Source: Planomicrobium sp. YIM 101495
GTDB taxonomy: Bacteria; Bacillota; Bacilli; Bacillales_A; Planococcaceae
Assembly: GCF_009707665.1 (NCBI RefSeq)
Contig: NZ_WLZW01000002.1
Coordinates: 124,001-188,000 of the forward strand
Direction of reading: 5' to 3'
Length of the DNA stretch: 64,000 nt
Part shown: positions 60,388-64,000 of the stretch, one piece after another
Layout: each line of letters opens with the position of its first letter
Numbering within the stretch: position 1 is the stretch's first letter
Notes under the pieces: generated by a model
Databases searched by the model: none
Told to the model about the DNA's origin: nothing
The model's input: only the letters and a program-made list of their open reading frames with translations
Program-made: the position numbers and the translations under genes

Positions 60388-61539
60388 ATGAGTACGGAAG
60401 CAGGCAGCATTTATATAAAGAACATCCTGGCGGAAAATGATTTCCCGTCGAACTTCGAGGAATGGGAAGCACGTGCGAAAGAGAAGATGAAGCCGGAAGT
60501 ATTCGGCCACATCCGTTCAGGTGCGGGCGGGGAGGAAACACTCCGCAGCAACCGGGAATCGTTCAGCAACTGGTCGATCGTGCCGCGCGTATTGAACGAC
60601 GTCTCTTCCGTGGATACGAGCATCGAATTGTTAGGCCGCCGCTACGAGCAGCCATTTTTGCTGGCGCCGATCGGCATGCAGCGACTTGCTGATGAGGAAG
60701 GTGATCTGGCTAGCGCACGGGCCGCTGCGAAATTCAATGTCCCATTCATCACGAGTACGGTTGCGAGCTATCCCCTCGAAGAAGTGGCGGAAGCATCGGG
60801 TGATAATCCACGCTGGTATCAGCTGTATTGGTCGAACGAATCGTCCATTTCCTTCAGCATGATCAAACGGGCGGAAGAGGCCGGCTACGAAGCCATCGTT
60901 GTGACGGTCGATACGGTCATGATGGGCTGGCGCGAAGAAGATGTGCGGAACCGGTTTTCGCCGCTGCGTGCAGGCGTTGGGAAAGCGAATTACGTCAACG
61001 ATCCGGCGTTCATGGCATCACTCCCGGACCAGGAAGACGACTCGATCATCGAAGGCATCCTGAAAAATGTCCATCACCCATCCTTCACATGGAAAGAAAT
61101 CGAAAAGATCAAAGCTGCAACGAACCTGCCCGTTTTGCTGAAAGGAATCCTCCATCCGGACGACGCTAATTTGGCAATAGAGGCAGGCATTGACGGCATC
61201 ATCGTCTCGAACCATGGCGGTCGCCAGTTGGACGGTGCGATCTCTTCTTTCGATGCATTGCCATTGATTGCGGAAGTCGTGCAAAAACGCGTACCGGTCA
61301 TTTTGGATAGTGGCATCCGCCGCGGTCCCGATGCGGTCAAAGCGTTACTTCAAGGTGCAGATGCAGTGTTGCTAGGTCGCCCGTACATTTACGGGCTGGT
61401 TGTCGGTGGGCAACAAGGCGCCGAAAAAGTATTAGAACAATTCATCGAAGAAACACGTGTATCGCTAGCACTGGCGGGAATCACCCGAATCCAGGACACA
61501 CATACAGCGAAGCTCGTACGAAGCGGAGGAGGCAGGTAA
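60388..61539 (+). CDS. FMN-dependent alpha-hydroxy acid oxidase (lactate 2-monooxygenase-like)
   Basis: A 383-residue beta-alpha barrel flavoenzyme. It has LLAPIGMQRLADEEGDLASA, WYQLYWSNESS (substrate Tyr), LPVLLKGILHPDDA (flavin Lys), the catalytic His in SNHGGRQLDGA, and LDSGIRRGPDAVKAL. Members oxidise L-2-hydroxy acids to keto acids with peroxide, or, in lactate monooxygenase, to the acid one carbon shorter. The start ATG at 60388 follows AAGGAG; the frame from TTG 60370 contains that site and is rejected. It is tightly packed with its neighbours. Confidence 0.9.
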   Translation: MSTEAGSIYIKNILAENDFPSNFEEWEARAKEKMKPEVFGHIRSGAGGEETLRSNRESFSNWSIVPRVLNDVSSVDTSIELLGRRYEQPFLLAPIGMQRLADEEGDLASARAAAKFNVPFITSTVASYPLEEVAEASGDNPRWYQLYWSNESSISFSMIKRAEEAGYEAIVVTVDTVMMGWREEDVRNRFSPLRAGVGKANYVNDPAFMASLPDQEDDSIIEGILKNVHHPSFTWKEIEKIKAATNLPVLLKGILHPDDANLAIEAGIDGIIVSNHGGRQLDGAISSFDALPLIAEVVQKRVPVILDSGIRRGPDAVKALLQGADAVLLGRPYIYGLVVGGQQGAEKVLEQFIEETRVSLALAGITRIQDTHTAKLVRSGGGR

Positions 61540-61540
61540 C

Positions 61541-62734
61541 GTGAAGCAGGCACTGGAAGGTGTACGTGTAATCGACTTGACGCAAGTGCTCGCAGGTCCG
61601 TATTGCACGATGGTCCTTGGCGACATGGGAGCGGACGTCATCAAAGTCGAGAAGGCGGCAGGTGGAGACGATACACGCCGGATGGGTCCGTATACGAACG
61701 GCGAGAGCCATAACTTCATGATGGTCAACCGCAATAAGCGGGGCGTCTGCCTGGATCTGAAGACAGCAGCGGGACACGCTGCGCTACTGGAGCTTGTAAA
61801 AACCGCTGACGTCTTCATCGAGAATTACCGGCCAAATGTCACGAAAAAACTTGGCATCGACTTCGATACGTTGAAGGAAATCAATCCGTCACTCGTCTAC
61901 TGCTCGATTTCGGGGTACGGTCAGACCGGCCCATACAGCCATAAAGGCGGCTATGACATCATGGCGCAAGGGCTCGGTGGTTTCATGGACATGACCGGGG
62001 AAAAAGACGGGAAGCCGGTCAAAGTCGGCATCGCAATCAATGACATTGCGGCTGCACAGACGGCGATCCAGTCGATTCTTGCTGCATATATCCACCGCTT
62101 GAAAACAGGCGAAGGGCAGTACATCGACGTCTCACTCGTCGATTCCGGCCTCGCATGGACAGTGTGGGAAGCAGCTGCTTATTTCGGCGCTGGGGAAGTG
62201 GCGACAAGAAATGGCTCGGCGCACCGCGTATCAGCACCGTATCAAGGGTATGAAGCTGCAGACGACACGATTCTGATCGGAGCGGGGAACCAGAAGCTTT
62301 GGGAAGCATTTTGCCGTGAAGTCGTGGAACGGCCGGATTGGATCAACCGCCCGGAATACGCGACGAACAGCTCGCGTAACGATCATGCGCAAGGTCTGGA
62401 GAAAGACATCGAGTCTGTACTCGCGGCACAACCGTCTGCTTACTGGCTCGAAAAGCTGGAAGCGGCAGGCATCCCATGCAGTCCGATCCTTTCTTATGAT
62501 AAAACGCTCCAAGATCCGCACATCCATGCGCGCGGAATGATTCAGGAATATGAACATCCGCTTGCGGGCACGGTCCAGACCCTCGGTTTCCCGGCGAAGT
62601 TTTCCGGGACTCCGGGAACACTCCGGCGGCCGGCACCGCTTCTCGGTGAGCACAATGCGGAAGTGCTGGAAGAGCTCGGCTATTCCGCACAGCAAATCGC
62701 CGAGATTAACCAAGGACAGAAAACGCACTCATAA
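61541..62734 (+). CDS. Class III CoA-transferase (CaiB/BaiF family)
   Basis: A 397-residue enzyme moving CoA between carboxylic acids. The N-terminal pattern is VRVIDLTQVLAGPYCTMVLG with DMGADVIKVEKAAGGDDTRR. The covalent Asp probably lies in VGIAINDIAAAQTAI. NRNKRGVCLDLKTAAGHAAL and RSNVTKKLG-like segments fit the family. The acyl pair is unknown. It starts with GTG one base after the upstream stop (GGAGGAGGC site) and ends the operon at a terminator. Confidence 0.92.
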   Translation: MKQALEGVRVIDLTQVLAGPYCTMVLGDMGADVIKVEKAAGGDDTRRMGPYTNGESHNFMMVNRNKRGVCLDLKTAAGHAALLELVKTADVFIENYRPNVTKKLGIDFDTLKEINPSLVYCSISGYGQTGPYSHKGGYDIMAQGLGGFMDMTGEKDGKPVKVGIAINDIAAAQTAIQSILAAYIHRLKTGEGQYIDVSLVDSGLAWTVWEAAAYFGAGEVATRNGSAHRVSAPYQGYEAADDTILIGAGNQKLWEAFCREVVERPDWINRPEYATNSSRNDHAQGLEKDIESVLAAQPSAYWLEKLEAAGIPCSPILSYDKTLQDPHIHARGMIQEYEHPLAGTVQTLGFPAKFSGTPGTLRRPAPLLGEHNAEVLEELGYSAQQIAEINQGQKTHS

Positions 62735-62737
62735 AAA

Positions 62738-62777
62738 AACAAGCCGGATACGCATTTGCGCATCCGGCTTTTGTTCA
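62738..62777. terminator. Terminator after the CoA-transferase gene
   Basis: AAGCCGGATACGC pairs with GCGCATCCGGCTT, with A and T tracts on either side. It serves both the S-box operon and the convergent YflT-like gene. Confidence 0.92.
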
Positions 62778-62780
62778 ATC

Positions 62781-63107
62781 TTATAGATCTTTATTCGCGA
62801 TGATGACCAATCTTCCTTGATCGAGAATTTCTTCGTATTCTTCTGCTTCCTGATCGGATAAGCCGGCTGCAGCCATCTTCGCGCGCAGTTCGTCGCCGCG
62901 TGAGCTAGTCATGTTCTTCAAGCTATCCAAGAAGCCTTGCTCCTTTATCCCGACAGATTCGGTACCGAGTGCATCGCCGATATCTTTCGTACGTTTCGGG
63001 TCATGAGCGAAGACATAGATGTGATCCTCTGTGAATCCTTGCGTATGCAATTTCTCGATTTCTGTTTTGGCTTGAAGGGCATTTTCTACTACTAATTTTG
63101 TGGTCAT
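62781..63107 (-). CDS. General stress protein, YflT family
   Basis: A 108-residue protein of the YflT heat-induced-stress family (PF11181): KLVVENALQAKTEIEKLHTQ and FTEDHIYVFAHDPKRTKDIG, with an acidic helical C-terminus. Homologues are sigma-B-dependent stress proteins with no known activity. GGAGGAATGTAAA precedes the ATG at 63107. A sigma-B-like promoter lies about 40 bp upstream. Confidence 0.88.
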   Translation of the reverse strand: MTTKLVVENALQAKTEIEKLHTQGFTEDHIYVFAHDPKRTKDIGDALGTESVGIKEQGFLDSLKNMTSSRGDELRAKMAAAGLSDQEAEEYEEILDQGRLVIIANKDL

Positions 63108-63146
63108 TTTACATTCCTCCAATTAATTTATATTCTATTTCTATGC

Positions 63147-63171
63147 ATACCACGCGGCGTGAAAACTAAAC
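63147..63171 (-). promoter_or_regulatory. Candidate sigma-B promoter of the YflT-like gene
   Basis: On the minus strand GTTTAG (63166-63171), 13 bp and TGGTAT (63147-63152), close to the sigma-B consensus GTTTAA-N12-14-GGGTAT. Confidence 0.65.
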
Positions 63172-63308
63172 AAATCCGTTATAATGAAGGTTGATATATG
63201 CTCGTCAACGATCCTCCGTAAAAAGGCTCCGCGTCTAGTGGGCTTGCGCCCGAGATGATTCTAGATGATATTTTCATTTATTTCATCCGGAATAGGCTTC
63301 TTTTCGGG

Positions 63309-63333
63309 AATAAGCGGAATTTCTACGCTTATT
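63309..63333. repeat. 25-bp palindrome, fifth copy
   Basis: AATAAGCG, an A/T-rich centre and CGCTTATT, the same layout and length as the four units at 3144-3331. Both loci also contain GGGCTTGCGCC shortly before the palindromes (about 3119 and 63239). Confidence 0.7.
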
Positions 63334-63496
63334 TGATGATCGCCACCGGCCGAAAGGATTTCGGCCAAAGCCGTTTAGCTCTTGTCTCCGTCTTTCCTAC
63401 TGTTGATTGTGAGTAGTGATGGTTAATGTCATCTTCCGTTGTTTTCTTTGAATGAGATGGTGGTATTTAGTATGATGAGTCACCACTAACGAAGCG

Positions 63497-63626
63497 GAGA
63501 TATGGAGTAAAACAGTGGAGTGCCTGCGGTAAAAAGCGATTTGCCGAAATCCAGCCGGCCTCAGGAAGTGATGGCGGGTTAGTTCGGCATGAGCACCGCG
63601 GTACGGAACTGTTTTACAGAGTATCG
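63497..63626. repeat. Inverted-repeat element, copy B
   Basis: It begins GAGATATGGAGTAAAACAG, identical over 19 nt to 10370-10388, and ends CTGTTTTACAGAGTATCG, complementary to the start. The 93-bp interior is unrelated to that of copy A. Confidence 0.7.
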
Positions 63627-63679
63627 ACAACACTAAAACTAACAGCACCACCAACTACTATACAAAAGGAGCAAAAAAC

Positions 63680-64000
63680 ATGAAGGTTACACCGATCGGG
63701 ATTTGGGGCGGCTACCCGAACCGCAATGAAGCGACATCTTCATTTTTAATCGAGGAAGACGGATTCCGCTGCTTGATTGATTGTGGAAGCGGCGTACTCG
63801 GAGCCGTGCAAAACTATACGGCGCTCAACGAACTTGATGCACTCATTGTGACGCATTACCATGCGGACCATATTGCAGACATCGGCGTCTTGCAGCACGC
63901 AGCGATGGTCGGAATGCAGCTGAAGGAATGGGAAACCCCGTTCCCGATTTATGCGCACGACCGTGACGAAGAGGAGTTCAAGAAGTTATCGTACAAAGGC
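63680..64000 (+). CDS. MBL-fold metallo-hydrolase (YhfI-like), partial
   Basis: The first 107 codons of a metallo-beta-lactamase-fold enzyme, open at the window edge. It starts MKVTPIGIWGGYPNRNEATS, then CLIDCGSG, then the dinuclear metal motif THYHADHIAD. The spacing resembles the YhfI/RNase Z-like cytosolic hydrolases. AAAAGGAG precedes the ATG at 63680. The substrate is unknown. Confidence 0.88.
   Translation, partial: MKVTPIGIWGGYPNRNEATSSFLIEEDGFRCLIDCGSGVLGAVQNYTALNELDALIVTHYHADHIADIGVLQHAAMVGMQLKEWETPFPIYAHDRDEEEFKKLSYKG

Larger units (their letters stand above)
63172..63679. other. Non-coding region with several repeats
   Basis: About 500 bp without a convincing gene. It holds one 25-bp palindrome (63309-63333), a perfect hairpin GGCCGAAA-GGA-TTTCGGCC (63348-63366), a GTGGT...ACCAC pair near 63462-63485, and inverted-repeat element copy B. 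Confidence 0.6.

Overview
The window looks like chromosomal DNA of an aerobic, mid-GC member of the Bacillota, most likely Planococcaceae (Planococcus, Sporosarcina or Bhargavaea-like). The reasons are strong GGAGG-type ribosome binding sites, frequent TTG and GTG starts, sigma-A type promoters, purine and S-box riboswitches, and Bacillus-type families and gene order (glgBCDAP, xpt-pbuX, metNPQ with an S-box, YkvI, YvbH, YflT, bacillopeptidase F). The genus call is inference. I saw no rRNA, tRNA, CRISPR array, phage or insertion sequence.

Layout. 1-3.4 kb: a sortase-type secreted repeat protein divergent from an ECF sigma/anti-sigma pair, a remnant of an AI-2E transporter, and an array of 25-bp palindromes. 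3.5-10.2 kb: housekeeping and stress genes (nitroreductase, HemY, a cation diffusion facilitator, an RDD protein, catalase) and a CdaR-type regulator. 10.6-20.4 kb: one long same-strand cluster (glcD-glcF, TRAP transporter dctPQM, SDR dehydrogenase, PPC/DUF296 protein, acyl-CoA ligase, SCP2-type thiolase, DUF35 protein) that looks like an uncharacterised uptake and catabolic pathway for an organic acid. 20.5-29 kb: a lipoprotein, Ogt, formate-tetrahydrofolate ligase, an LTA-synthase-like enzyme, YvbH, proline dehydrogenase and an MFS carrier. 29.6-34 kb: a very large secreted subtilase. 34.3-36.5 kb: xpt-pbuX behind a guanine-type riboswitch. 36.6-43.2 kb: an esterase, a degenerate M50-like membrane protein, a ring-cleavage VOC enzyme, a membrane protein, a lactonase and a SCO protein. 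43.4-52.1 kb: the glycogen operon glgBCDAP plus an SDR. 52.2-56.6 kb: a metallo-beta-lactamase/HhH lipoprotein with its DUF3006 partner, an acyl-CoA dehydrogenase and YkvI. 56.7-62.7 kb: an S-box riboswitch followed by metQ-metN-metP and then, with no visible terminator, three acyl-CoA or hydroxy-acid enzymes. 62.8-64 kb: a general stress protein, repeats, and a partial MBL-fold gene.

The parts most worth a second look are: (i) two divergent ECF-type promoters with the same motif and the same 16-bp spacer; (ii) the 10.6-20.4 kb cluster; (iii) the extension of the S-box operon into CoA-thioester chemistry; and (iv) several families of short intergenic repeats, including 20-21-bp tandem arrays at 27.7, 34.2 and 52.1 kb, 25-bp palindromes at 3.1 and 63.3 kb, and inverted-repeat elements at 10.4 and 63.5 kb. 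Starts were adjusted from the longest open frame wherever a ribosome binding site clearly pointed to an internal start.
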